A stretch of 64,000 nt of DNA from Lucinisca nassula (GCA_963580285.1 OY757021.1:97020149-97084148); one strand, 5' to 3'. Numbered from the stretch's first letter, positions 55,016 through 64,000 are shown. The notes: generated by a model from the letters alone, not told the origin. Made by a program: numbers and translations.

Positions 55016-56475
55016 TGTAAATCAAAATGGGGTCCAAATAAAGGCTTTTTGTCACAGGAAGCAAGAAAATCCATTTCAAGCTTATTCATAAATAAAGGTG
55101 CATAACTTGGAGCAAGTGTAGTACCGATTGCAGTGCCAAAGCCTTGAAGGTAATTCAGATCATTGGATTAAAAAATGTTTTTAGTCAGCACTAGATTTAT
55201 AAGTGAGGAAATGGTTGATCTTGCTTTCTGTGATTGGCCGCCCTCTTTCCATGAAATGATCACAAGCTCTAATATCATCATGAGGAATATTGTTATAAAG
55301 GGAACTCATGTTTAGAGTCACCGAAAATCATTTTGTGGGATCTCTTTAAATTTGTGAAATTTCATTTCAAAATCTGAAGTATCCTTCAGGATTTTAAGAA
55401 ACTATTTTAATACGCTGAAATATTTTCAGTTAATGAGCCACAGCCTGAGACAATAGGCCGACCAGAATATCTGTTGGGAAGTTTTGAATCAAAGTGTTTG
55501 TGTAGTTTTGGTTATGCATAAAACACAAGAATTCTGTCACTAGCACGGGGACTTAGTTTTTCACGGACAGACTCGGATACGTCAGTGTCATTTAGCACAG
55601 AATTAATATCCTTTTGAAATTGTGTTCTTCTGGGTTTTCATCACATTTGTCATAAATTTCTGTGTCTCCAAGTTGTCTTTCAACTTCAGGGGGGAAGGGG
55701 GGGGGGGAGGGGGGGGGGGCAAAAGTTGATTTGAGATCAGTGTTGCGCTTGACATATTGAAAATTACTATCACGTATATTTGGCTTCATTATCATCTGCT
55801 TCACAAAATATTCCCATGGTCATACACGCCTTGTAAATTCAAAGACGTCTTCATCGCGCAAACATGCCTATATTTTTGACCCCCCTTGAACCCCAATTGT
55901 GTATAGTAAAACTGGGGTTTACAGGGGTAAACCTTATTTTCTTATTTTCTGCTCTAAAATATAGATTGTGGGTACTCGTTAGAACCGCCTCGATGAGGCG
56001 GTTCTAACGTGTACCCACAATCTATATTTTGAGCAGAAGTAAGAAAAATATCACAATTTTTCATCTTATTTTTTTTTTTCATTTTTACGGCGGTAAAATG
56101 TACTGTGTATTTGTATAGGCATCTTTTCGTAATGTATTTTAGTTGGACCTGTTCGTGTTTGGAAAGTACTTCAAGCCCTTACCCAACAGTCGGAAATCAG
56201 CACTCGATAGAGTTCTGTTGGATAGCTTTAAGACTGTTTTTTGTCTTTTTCCCTGTCTGAAGTTCTTTTGAATCTTCTTGTTTACTGTTTGGGATACGGT
56301 CGAATCTCCTATTCTTTTTACCTCTTTAGACAGTTTATCAGCTGTAGTGTAGCGCTGTTCAGTTGTATCTGATTGTTTCCCTTAGGCACTGGGTTGGTTC
56401 CTCGTTGCATTTGGTAAGTCTGGGTTTCCACAGCAGCGCTGAAGCTCTTCGTTGTGCGTTTGTTTATGGTAATTT
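55016..56475 (-). pseudogene. Penelope-like element reverse transcriptase, degenerate
   Basis: Reading the minus strand in alternating frames gives, in the expected order for a Penelope-like polymerase, TVLKLSNRTLSSADFRLLGK and GLKYF (56150-56250), DVFEFTRRV (55828-55855), VERQLGDTEIYDKC (55640-55685), RPIVSGCGSLTENIS (about 55425-55460), SSLYNNIPHDDIRAC (about 55266-55312), LINLVLTKNIF and LQGFGTAIGTTLAPSYAPLF (55085-55200). At least one frameshift and several stops are present. The YxDD catalytic block and a GIY-YIG endonuclease were not found downstream. A 283 bp A-type MITE splits the N-terminal part, and a C/G homopolymer (55690-55720) lies in the linker. Confidence 0.85.
55852..56134 (-). 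mobile_element. Palindromic MITE, subfamily A, inserted in the Penelope pseudogene
   Basis: A complete 283 bp copy from CATCGCGCAAACATGCCTATA to TTGTATAGGCATCTTTTCGTAATG with a perfect core. The reverse transcriptase reading continues on either side (GLKYFPNTNRSN, then DVFEFTRRV). Confidence 0.9.
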
Positions 56476-56930
56476 AATGTTTTAATGGAAAAACTGGGTG
56501 GTAAAATAAACGGTCCTATACCAGCCCATTATAAACTGAGGGCGTTACCTATCAGAATATTGACCAACTACCTGGATAAATCTCGAGACCGTTCCTCGGT
56601 ATGTTGATTGACTGACTGTTTTGGGTTTAGCGAAACGTCAACCCTTATGGGTCATTTTATGTCGTCTCCCAGAGAAAATGAGAAAAGAGATAGTAGATAG
56701 TAGAGGAGTTGAAAGTGAGGGACAGAGGAGAAAGAGGAATTGAATGGAAGTGTAGAAACAGGAGAAATAACAACAGTCCCCCGCTATCATTATCTGCAGC
56801 AAGGCCAGCAGGCATTGCCCACCTATAAGCTAATATCGGTTGGACGCCCCAAGTGACGCACGATACACACCGCCTTTGCTTCATCCAAACATCCATAAAA
56901 AGGCACAAAAATCATGTTCTTCTACGCCTC
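56140..56930. other. 5' part of the Penelope relic, then no recognised gene
   Basis: Up to about 56475 the minus strand keeps weak coding character of the element. From 56480 to 56930 I see no supported feature. Confidence 0.4.
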
Positions 56931-57195
56931 TATCCATTTCATAACTGAAGCAAATCCGCGAAAATTCCACTCTTGTAAATCGCCTTTTGGAGTTAACAGT
57001 GGTACATTTCATTTTATATGTTCAAAGCATAGCATGTGGGTACTCATCAGAACCACCTCTTTGAGGCGAATCTCACGTGCATCCGCGATTTGTGATTAAA
57101 ACAGAATTAAGATAGATGTCACAAACCTTTGTCAAAAAAATGCCAGTTTTGAACCACGAAAATAAACAGCATTACACACGGGCACGTAAACCCAA
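56930..57195 (-). mobile_element. Palindromic MITE, subfamily B, old copy
   Basis: Recognised by AAATCCGCGAAAATTCCACTC, the core CATCAGAACCACCTCTTTGAGGCG, CAGAATTAAGATAGATGTCACA and ACACGGGCACGTA. All parts are diverged. Confidence 0.65.
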
Positions 57196-57364
57196 TTGCA
57201 TGCAAAAGTGTTATATATCTTTCTATAACGAACGCAGAATGTGGATGCTCACAGAAATGCCTATTATAGGGCTGAACTGTAGAAAGAAGGAAAACAAAAT
57301 AAAATAAGAATATATAGCCTTGCAAACATTAGGATAACCCGTCCACGTGTTACGGTGATCATTT

Positions 57365-57540
57365 AATCGAAGTGGCTGTTGCCAGTTAACTGGCAATAGC
57401 GGTTTTTCGTTGAAGTTGCTATTACGTTGAAATTGCCGCATTTGCCAGTTAACTGGCAATAGCGGTTTTACGTTAAATTTGCTACTGGCAATAGTCATTT
57501 TAACGTAAAACCGCTATTACCAGATAAATGGTTGTAGCAA
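57365..57540. repeat. TGCCAGTTAACTGGCAATAGC palindrome cluster, copy 1
   Basis: The palindrome TTGCCAGTTAACTGGCAA occurs twice, separated by ~60 bp, with arms GCGGTTTTACGTTAAA and TTTAACGTAAAACCGC. A related cluster lies at 58765-58880. Confidence 0.75.
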
Positions 57541-57544
57541 AAAT

Positions 57545-57920
57545 ATCTTAAGACAGTATCCTATTGCCATTTAGCATGAAATAAAATGAAACACCGAAAA
57601 TAAAACTAATGATATGAATGATTATGCACATATGATTTTGAAAAGTGGCATATATCCATCTAATATAATAAGCTATATGCTACCAAAAATGCAGCTTGCA
57701 GAGATCAGTTATCTGATGTAGTTCTACATGTATGCGAATGGGTTAAAGACTCTCTATATTTTTTCTGTTATTTTCAACTCATTAAAAACATAACAACAAA
57801 TTGAGTCTACCTGAGCTATCTTTATTCCAATGCAAAGTACTTGTTACTAGTAAGTTCGAGCAGTGGTTTGCAATCACTGGATATCAGTGTTACATGTCTC
57901 TCTAATGAAGTTAGGATTAC
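57545..57920. other. No recognised gene
   Basis: AT-rich, no supported feature. Confidence 0.35.
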
Positions 57921-57924
57921 ATTA

Positions 57925-58210
57925 ACTTTTTCTTATTTCTGTTCCAAAATGTAGGTCGTGTACACTTGTATGAAAGCCTCCAACATATATATTGGGTCTG
58001 TGTCACCAATAAGGCAGTTCGGTTTATTCCCAGTGGGCACGTCGATGCAACGTCATGGCGTTACAAAGACGTTGCTATGACCGTTGCATTCACGTTGTGA
58101 GTCCAGTGGGTTATGCTTGAAGACGCCTTTTTATAACGCCATGAAAAGGCGTTTTAGGCTAAATAGTATCCTCGATCTATGTTTGGAACAGCAAGTAGAA
58201 AAATTGAAAT
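57925..58210. mobile_element. B-type MITE relic with an inserted GACGTTG-rich segment
   Basis: TTTTTCTTATTTCTGTTCCA...GTAGGTCGTG (57930) and TCCTCGATCTATGTTTGGAACAG (58168) are diverged B arms. Between them, 58030-58110 carries CACGTCGATGCAACGTCATGG and CAGTGGG, as near 15885-15970. Confidence 0.5.
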
Positions 58211-58426
58211 AGAAAATTGATATTGTGCATGGCAGAAACAATCAGAAAAATTATCCACATCTTCCCAAAACGAGGTGATTAAAATACTAATTAAGTCAAC
58301 AATGCATAACCTATTGCAAAATAATGGAAACGCTTGGTAAAAGAACAAAAACAACAACATACAGCAACGATTCAAATCTTAGTCGAGTTACACAAGACTC
58401 ACCACTCTAGAACAAGCATATGCATG

Positions 58427-58706
58427 CATCACGTGATCAAGTCCGTGAAATGAAGACCCCCCTAAACCCCACTTTATATAGAGAAAACTGGGGTTTAAGG
58501 GGGTAAACATTATTTTTCTTATTTTTACTCCAAGACATAGGTTGTGGGTACTCGTTAGAACCGCCTCAACGAGGCGGTTCTAACGAGCACCCACAACCTA
58601 TGTTTGTAGTATTTATAAGAAAAATATCGCATATTTTAATCAGAAAAGTAGCCATTTTGGAGATGTGAAAAAATGCACTATGCCATACGGGCGTGTTATC
58701 GTAATG
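58427..58706 (-). mobile_element. Palindromic MITE, subfamily B, complete
   Basis: A 280 bp copy with intact ends (CATCACGTGATCAAGTCCGTG; ACGGGCGTGTTATCGTAATG) and perfect core GCCTCAACGAGGC. Confidence 0.92.
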
Positions 58707-58764
58707 TAAGCTTTTACAGTCATAACAGTAGTAACTGAAAAAGTAATAACCGGAATGAAAAACT

Positions 58765-58882
58765 CTGCAAGCCAACTGGCAATATCGGTTTTACGTTAAA
58801 ATGGCCATTGCCAGTTACATGTAACTGGCAATAGCAATTTAAACGTAAAACCGCTATTGTCATTGAACTGGCAATAGCCCTT
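58765..58882. repeat. TGCCAGTTAACTGGCAATAGC palindrome cluster, copy 2
   Basis: CAACTGGCAATATCGGTTTTAC and GTAAAACCGCTATTGTC form the outer inverted pair. CATTGCCAGTTACATGTAACTGGCAATAG is the central palindrome. Confidence 0.72.
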
Positions 58883-58939
58883 TCCTTATTTAATTGCTTC
58901 TGCAAACACAAAATATTCCCGATACCTATTCTTATTTCA

Positions 58940-59112
58940 TAATTAGCTCGTAACAGGCGCCTCATGGAGACGGCACAAACGGGTATCCACAATCTATATT
59001 TTAGCAATAGTAAAGAAAATAATGTCTACCCACATACATGTAAATCCTACTTTTCTCTGTGTAAAGTGGGATCTACAAGGGTCTTCATTATACGGACTTG
59101 TTTATGTGACTT
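58940..59112 (+). mobile_element. Palindromic MITE, subfamily B, right half, just upstream of an exon
   Basis: GCGCCTCATGGAGACGGCAC (core relic), ATCCACAATCTATATTTTAG and the end CATTATACGGACTTGTTTATGTG. It stops 16-20 bases before the polypyrimidine tract of the exon. Confidence 0.7.
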
Positions 59113-59128
59113 ATCCATTTTCTTTCAG

Positions 59129-59435
59129 AACACAGAAAAGAGTGTAAAGGCGCAAAAAATGATGTCACATGGTGGTAAAATATTAAATACGAAACTATGC
59201 CCACATATATGTTTGTGCATAATGGCCGCCGCTGTAGTACTTGTATGTGGAGATAACTCATTCGAAGACACAGACTTAACAAATGAAGCTGTGGTGGATC
59301 AGTCAGATTTAAAAAAAGTTTGGGAACTTTACATTTTACCAAGACTTGAAAACGATCTCAGAACTAGACTAAACGAGTTAGAGAAAATTAATGAAAGGAA
59401 TTTTGAAGCATACGGAAGATTAAGAGATATGGATG
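59129..59435 (+). CDS. Probable coding exon: signal peptide plus coiled coil of a secreted protein
   Basis: A splice acceptor (CCATTTTCTTTCAG) ends at 59128 and a consensus donor (G|GTAAGT) follows 59435. The chosen start is the first of two ATGs at 59159. It encodes about 92 residues: a basic N-region, a hydrophobic segment (ICLCIMAAAVVLVC, residues ~17-30) typical of a signal peptide, an acidic linker (DNSFEDTDLTNEAVVDQSDL), then a heptad-like helix (VWELYILPRLENDLRTRLNE and LEKINERNFEAYGRLRDM). The exon ends in phase 1. Bivalve C1q-domain and related secreted proteins often start this way, but no C1q domain is visible, so the family is an inference. No second coding exon in compatible phase was found before the window end. 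Confidence 0.6.
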
Positions 59436-59453
59436 GTAAGTAGTTTGTTATAT

Positions 59454-59689
59454 GAGCCCCGCCAAGCGAATTTGTGTCTTCGAGCATTCCGTCATGACAA
59501 ATTTTAGCTGCGCATGCCCAGCCATTCAGAGGGACCAGGAATATGGCTTTCTGTCTGAAGGCTCCTCTTGATTCATTTCTTGTATGAGCGAGCAGCGATG
59601 GTTCTGGTGAGACTGCGCGGATGCGCAGGCTCGCCTGAACCTTTGCTGCTCGGATAGGCGATAAGTACTAAAATCGCTTGGTGGGGCCG
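59454..59689. mobile_element. 236 bp MITE with GCCCCGCCAAGCGA ends, copy 1
   Basis: The ends GAGCCCCGCCAAGCGA and TCGCTTGGTGGGGCCG are inverted. ATAT is duplicated (59450-59453 and 59690-59693). An inner hairpin has CTGCGCGGATGCGCAG. It is inserted in an intron 18 bases after the splice donor. Confidence 0.87.
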
Positions 59690-59789
59690 ATATTTATACC
59701 ATATTGCAACTGTTTTATAAGAATTTCTAACTTTGATGGATGTAGGAATAATCATCTTCAGATTACTATGCGATGTTTTGTATTATTTA

Positions 59790-60336
59790 TGGTAAAACTC
59801 GGGTTGTAGGCAGTGCATTTTTTCTCATCCCCAAAACGGCTACTTTTCTGATGAAAATCTGTGATATTTTACATATTGTTATAGAAGTCACAGATAAGAT
59901 TGACTAGGCGGAGCTATTCAGGTGTTGTCAATTTACGTCAAATTCGCTGAGCCCATCAGAAGATTCGGTAGAGTGCCTTTTAGCACGCTTTCTACAAGCG
60001 GACGAAATGGTCATATACGTCATAGCTATGCATGTGTTACAGTTGAATTCACAAAATCGGGTGACTTGGTTTACCTTTTTGTTGATGGAATATTCCTAAG
60101 GCAGGTACAAACGATAGCTCCGCCTAGTCAATTTTATCTGCGACTACTATACTGCAAATATAGGTTGTGGGTGCTCTTAGAACCACCTCATTGAGGCGGT
60201 TCTAACGAGTACCCACAACCTATGTCTTGGAGCAGAAATAAGAAAAATAATGTTTACCCACGTAAACCCCAGTTTTCTCTATCAGTATAAAGTGGGGTTT
60301 ATGGGGTGTTCATTTCAGGGACTTGTACATGTGATG
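59790..60336 (+). mobile_element. Palindromic MITE, subfamily B, interrupted
   Basis: The left arm (CAAAACGGCTACTTTTCTGA, AAATCTGTGATATTTTACAT) ends near 59883. The right part resumes at 60148 with CTGCAAATATAGGTTGTGGG, core GAACCACCTCATTGAGGCGG, and ends CAGGGACTTGTACATGTGATG. Confidence 0.82.
59884..60147. mobile_element. 264 bp TIR element carrying an exon-like open frame
   Basis: The ends (GAAGTCACAGATAAGATTGA and TCAATTTTATCTGCGACTAC) are ~34 bp inverted repeats, flanked by TATA on both sides. Between them a plus-strand frame runs from 59922, just after a CAG, to 60103, where CAG|GTAC resembles a splice donor. It encodes about 61 residues, including HSYACVTVEFTKSGDLVYLF, with a strand-rich look. 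This could be a captured exon (Pack-MITE-like) or chance. Its phase does not fit the exon at 59129-59435. Confidence 0.6.
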
Positions 60337-60550
60337 AATATAATTTGTTTGTATACAAAATGTATTCGCAGTTCAAAATCACACTTGCAATAAAGGGATG
60401 CGTCATATGGACGAAACAAACACAAAGTAAAAACTAGGGTATAGACGTCTTAGAATGTCATTCGGGGTTGATCGATGGACTGAACCTTTTAACGTAATAA
60501 CATCGGTTTTAATATCCGTAAAGCGCTATAAAGTAGGGTGGATCTGGGTC
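60337..60550. other. No recognised gene
   Basis: Short spacer without a supported feature. Confidence 0.4.
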
Positions 60551-60554
60551 AATT

Positions 60555-60789
60555 GAGCCCCGCCAAGCGAATTTGTGTCTTCGAGCATTCCGTCATGACA
60601 AATTTTAACTGCGCATGCCCAGCCATTCAGAGGAGCCAGGGATATGGCTTTCTGTCTGAAGGTTCCTCTTGATTCACTGCTTGTATGAGCAAGCAGCGAA
60701 GGTTCTGGCGAGACTGCGCGGATGCGCAGGCTCGCCTGAACCTTCGCTGCTCGCATAGGCGATAAGTGCCAAAATCTCTGACGGGGCCC
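60555..60789. mobile_element. 235 bp MITE with GCCCCGCCAAGCGA ends, copy 2
   Basis: About 93% similar to 59454-59689, in the same orientation. AATT is duplicated (60551-60554 and 60790-60793). The right end is more mutated (TCTGACGGGGCCC). Confidence 0.87.
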
Positions 60790-60793
60790 AATT

Positions 60794-61270
60794 TATCCCG
60801 GCGTTTAATGCCTGCGCGAATAGAAGCGATCCATATTGGCATGCGGACATGCGCATGCAGTCTCATGGTTTTGCTGCTAGCCCAGAGGTCTTGCTAAGGT
60901 CTAAGTATTAAGTGAAGATACCGAAAGTGTGTAGACTGCTCTGAATCTTCGCTATTTTGGTACACGCGAAACACGAGACATTTTGTATGGCATGGGCATA
61001 CTTAGATTGGATAGGGTTAAAGGAACCCATACATTCTTGTAACGTGTCTTGTCAACATTGACATAATAATAATTGACTGGTAGGCGTTTCCCGGCACAGG
61101 AAACAATAACACAATGGTGATCAAAACAGAAGTAAAAATCCGAGCAATAGCTTGAAAATACGGTCGGTCGCGGCACGGGAGAACATGTCCTTGGGGCCCA
61201 CTGGTCATTCAAGGCATCCCTATTTACGTCACTCTATCACATATCATACGATATATGAAGCATACATGGT
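60794..61270. other. No recognised gene
   Basis: Overlapping minus-strand short frames only. No supported feature. Confidence 0.4.
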
Positions 61271-61274
61271 TTCA

Positions 61275-62175
61275 TACAGTCGAGCTTCATTAACTCGAAT
61301 ACCTTCGGGACCATGAAATTTTGTTCGAGATAGTATTAGTTCGAACTACTGAAGGTAATGACCTCGATAAAATATGATCATCTCCAGGTCATGGAAACAA
61401 TAACTATAAAGTTCCAATCAATATCCCTTAAGAAATGGAGGAGGAGTTGCGGCAACAAGAACTTCTGATGATAAAATGGCTGAAAGTGACAAAGGTTAAT
61501 AACTCTGCTCTGGTATAAAGCAGTCAGGCATGATATGATCCGCATCAGGTCATGGGAACAATAACTGTAAGGCTTCACTAAAATCCACTGAACACTGCAT
61601 TAGGAGTTGCTGAGACAAGAGTTACTGTTAAAAAAATTGCCAAAGGGTCAGAGCTTTCGTAAATTTCAGTCGAGCTTGACCTCGATGAACTATGATCATC
61701 TTAAGGTCATGGAAACAATAACTAGAACGTTTCATGATTATCACCAGAAAACTGTAGGAAATGCGGAGACAATAACTTCTGTTGATAAAATGGCTAAAAG
61801 TGACTAACGGCCATACAAGTAACTCTGGTAAAAAGCATTCAAGCGTGATCGAAATGGGAACAACAACTGAAAGCAGTGAAAGGTTTCACTAAAATCCTTT
61901 GAAAACTGCAAGAGGCGTTGCAGAGACAAGTCTTACTGCTGAAAAAATAGCCAAAGGGCTGTTGAAAATCAGTTGAACATGTTCTCGATAAAATATGATC
62001 ATCTTTAGATCTTGGGAACAATAAATAGACAGTTTCATCAAAATCCCTTGAAAACTATAGGAGGAGTTGCGGAGACAAGAGTTTCTATTGATAAAACGGC
62101 TAAAACTGACATAGGGCCAAAAACTGGTAAAAATCAGACAAGCATGACCTCAATGAAATATGATCATCTTCAGGT
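61275..62175 (+). mobile_element. Satellite-bearing element, about 5 units of ~160 bp
   Basis: The lead-in GTCGAGCTTCATTAACTCGA..CCTTCGGGACC..GTTCGAGATAG is followed by units with TATGATCATCTTCAGGTCAT, GGAACAATAACTATA, CCTTGAAAACTGTAGGAGGAG, TTGCGGAGACAAGAGTT and AAAATGGCTAAAAGTGAC. It ends where a MITE core begins. Confidence 0.78.
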
Positions 62176-62240
62176 CGTTAGAACCGCCTGACGTAGGCGG
62201 TTCTAACGAGTTTCAACAATTTATATGTTCTTGAGAAACA
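62176..62240. mobile_element. Palindromic MITE core fragment
   Basis: GTCGTTAGAACCGCCTGACGTAGGCGGTTCTAACGAG gives a perfect inner hairpin. Only traces of arms remain. It joins directly to the satellite units. Confidence 0.8.
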
Positions 62241-62544
62241 TTCTAACACAGCGCGCCTATATAGCCAATGGAAAATAACTGTGTTTTATTCTAAAACAAA
62301 TCACGGCAAGGAAGAGCGTGATGAGTGACGTCATTAAAAACTGCCAATTTATGACGTCACTAGTCGATTTCCTTGACGTTAGACTGTGTAACGTCATTTT
62401 CTCGCATCGAAAACGTTAGAATAGGATATAAATGCATGTGTTTCAGTCGATAATTTTAGCGGGATTTCTTCTAACAATGGCGAAAATATGTGAGATTTTG
62501 AAGGAAACAGCAGCATTATTGCCGATTTTCAGCCTGTTAGAATC
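62241..62544. other. No recognised gene; GTGACGTCA palindrome pair
   Basis: GAGTGACGTCATTAAAAAC and ATGACGTCACTAG (62324-62363) form a loose hairpin. No coding support. Confidence 0.4.
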
Positions 62545-62715
62545 GAAATAGATCAGCTCTAGTTTGTGATTTGTTGAGTAATAAATCACAGTTTGTCGGT
62601 CAGTTGTAAGTAGACAAATCACGCGCGCTACGCGCTCGAGATTTGCCTACTTTACAACTGACCTCCAAACTGTGATTTATTACTCAACAAATCACAGTTA
62701 GAGTTGATCTATTTC
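62545..62715. repeat. 171 bp palindrome with ~75 bp arms
   Basis: GAAATAGATCAGCTCTAGTTTGTGATTTG and its complement are the outer arms. TGAGTAATAAATCACAGTTTG and CAGTTGTAAGTAGACAAATC pair further in. The loop is ACGCGCGCTACGCGCT. The arms are about 93% similar. Confidence 0.85.
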
Positions 62716-63378
62716 TTAATGAAGATAAAATAAATAAGGTATATAAATAGAAAGCGGGTTTTACTTTGGCTTAACAAGGGTGCTTATTACAGTGATGGTG
62801 ATCTTAATTTCCCCAATTTTTGCAATAAATATTGTACATTCCTGAGAGGGTGATAGTGAAAAATGTCACCCTGAAGAATATGATTATCAACCGAACTATT
62901 TTATTATACCGAACAAAATTAATAATTAAGTTAAGAGAGATTCTAATGAAAAATGCAGGACAGCTCACATGCGACTTTTGTCGTCATGACGTTCCAAATT
63001 ATCAGATAACGTCGGCTTTCTATATAAACCGACGTTAGCTGGTGAAACAGAAATCAAGAAGTTTAAACGTCTATAACTTTGTTATTTCTGAAGAAAAAAA
63101 AATAATAAAAAAATGATAATAAAAAAACACGTGTGGGTATGCGTTTTCTTAAATAAATCAAAAGAAACATTTTGATACCAAAATCTCTCGGCCTTGTTAC
63201 AGTTTGTGGTTTAAACTCTTTTTCTCCAGCCTTCCTGAAGAACCGAACCGTACGCGGACCCAATTCCGCGCATGTGTCAGTCGAAATTATCGCAGGGTGA
63301 TAGTAAAAATTATCACCCCAGGCCTATGAGGGTTTTAAACGGGAAAGTCACGTGGGGTATAATAAATATACAGCCGTT
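62716..63378. other. No recognised gene; two AGGGTGATAGT hairpins
   Basis: AGGGTGATAGTGAAAAATGTCACCCT (62847) and AGGGTGATAGTAAAAATTATCACCCC (63294) are similar small hairpins about 450 bp apart. They may mark the ends of an unrecognised element. One 68-codon frame between them has no known domain. Confidence 0.4.
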
Positions 63379-63398
63379 TCCATTATGATAACACGTCC

Positions 63399-63721
63399 CA
63401 TTACGCAAACACGCCTATACAAAATACATCGTCACCTTTATCGCAGAAAAAATGAAAATTTTATGATGAAAAAATTGTGATATTTTTCTTATTTCTGCTC
63501 AAAATATAGATTGTGGGTACTCGTTAGAACCGCCTCGATTCAAAATATAGATTGTGGGCACTCGTTAGAACCGTCTCAACGAGGCGGTTCTAACGAGTAC
63601 CCACAATCTATATTTTAGAGCAGAAATAAGAAAAATAAGGTATACCCCCGGAAACCCCAGTTTTACTATATAAAAGTGGTGTTCAAGGGGTTCAAAATTA
63701 TATAGGCGTGTTTTCGTGATG
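63399..63721 (+). mobile_element. Palindromic MITE, subfamily A, with partially duplicated core, nested in B
   Basis: Both ends are intact. The segment CAAAATATAGATTGTGGG...GAACCGCCTCGA is duplicated (63500-63539 and 63541-63580), giving 323 bp instead of ~280. Confidence 0.9.
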
Positions 63722-63726
63722 CGCGT

Positions 63727-63793
63727 ATTATGACCCAAAAGAGGGTTGTCGCGTCGTTAAACACGAAATCATCATCATCATCATCATCATCAT
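63727..63793 (+). repeat. 5'-truncated retroelement with (ATC)n tail
   Basis: ATTATGACCCAAAAGAGGGT, then GTCGCGTCGTTAAACACGAA and nine ATC repeats. A perfect 12 bp target duplication CGTGATGCGCGT lies at 63715-63726 and 63794-63805. The GTCGTTAAACA(A/C) phrase before an ATC tail suggests the 3' end of a SINE or LINE. Confidence 0.83.
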
Positions 63794-64000
63794 CGTGATG
63801 CGCGTGACACACCACATTCTTACATTTCTCTCTATTTTTTTTTTATTTCTGACGAAAAGGTGATATTTTTCAAATTGTACTTTAAACATACGTTGTGTGC
63901 GCTCGTTAGAACCGCCTCAGTTTCCGACGAGTACATATACATACAACCTTTGTCTTTGAGCAGAAATAAGAAAAATAATGTATAACCCTGTAAAACCCCA

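Larger units (their letters stand above)
63380..64000 (+). mobile_element. Palindromic MITE, subfamily B, with two nested insertions, runs off the window
   Basis: The left terminus CATTATGATAACACGTCC (63381-63398) is followed by an A-type MITE and a short retroelement. B sequence resumes at 63800 (TGCGCGTGACACACCACATTC), then the core GCTCGTTAGAACCGCCTCAG and GAGCAGAAATAAGAAAAATAATG to the window end. Confidence 0.78.

Overview
This window looks like a gene-poor, repeat-saturated stretch of a eukaryotic genome, most likely a bivalve mollusc. The evidence is AT-rich intergenic DNA with no operons or long open frames, several tRNA-derived SINE families, arrays of ~150-190 bp satellite units headed by a small hairpin and a CTGT/GTCGT run (the layout of the 'pearl' elements known from oysters and ark shells), and one probable spliced exon encoding a signal peptide plus coiled coil, a start often seen in bivalve secreted defence-type proteins. 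The species cannot be named from sequence alone.

The dominant component is one palindromic MITE-like family with about 30 copies or fragments. It is ~280 bp, with terminal inverted repeats close to CATYACGAAAACACGCCTATA and a central hairpin built on GTACTCGTTAGAACCGCCTC and its complement. Two subfamilies occur: A (ends CACGCCTATA) and B (ends CACGTGAACAAGTCCGTGAAA / CACACGGGTGTGTTATCGTAATG). A copies lie inside B copies several times and not the reverse, so A was active later.

Layout. 1-8 kb: SINEs, MITEs, a 240 bp palindrome and a tRNA-His(GTG) gene. 8.2-13.7 kb: a pearl-like satellite element split by a 3.26 kb TIR element. 14-19.4 kb: three more satellite arrays, nested MITE and SINE insertions. 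19.5-31 kb: a 300 bp TAGA microsatellite, many MITEs, a LINE remnant (26.4-27.1 kb), TTAA-flanked piggyBac-like MITEs and large palindromes. 32.7-42.2 kb: long pearl-like arrays, one (39.6-42.2 kb) an alternating dimeric higher-order repeat closed by TATAGCCCCGCT inverted repeats. 43.7-46.8 kb: a 3.1 kb CACTG-ended element with huge inverted arms inside a SINE. 48 kb: a tandem array of MITE-like hairpin units. 55.0-56.5 kb: a Penelope-like reverse transcriptase pseudogene split by an A-type MITE. 59.1-59.4 kb: the only convincing protein-coding exon. 61.3-62.2 kb: another satellite array. The window ends inside a B-type MITE carrying two nested insertions.

Apart from the tRNA and one exon, nothing here looks like a functional host gene. 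The value of the window is as a dated stack of nested insertions, many with intact target-site duplications, that gives the relative ages of at least eight element families.
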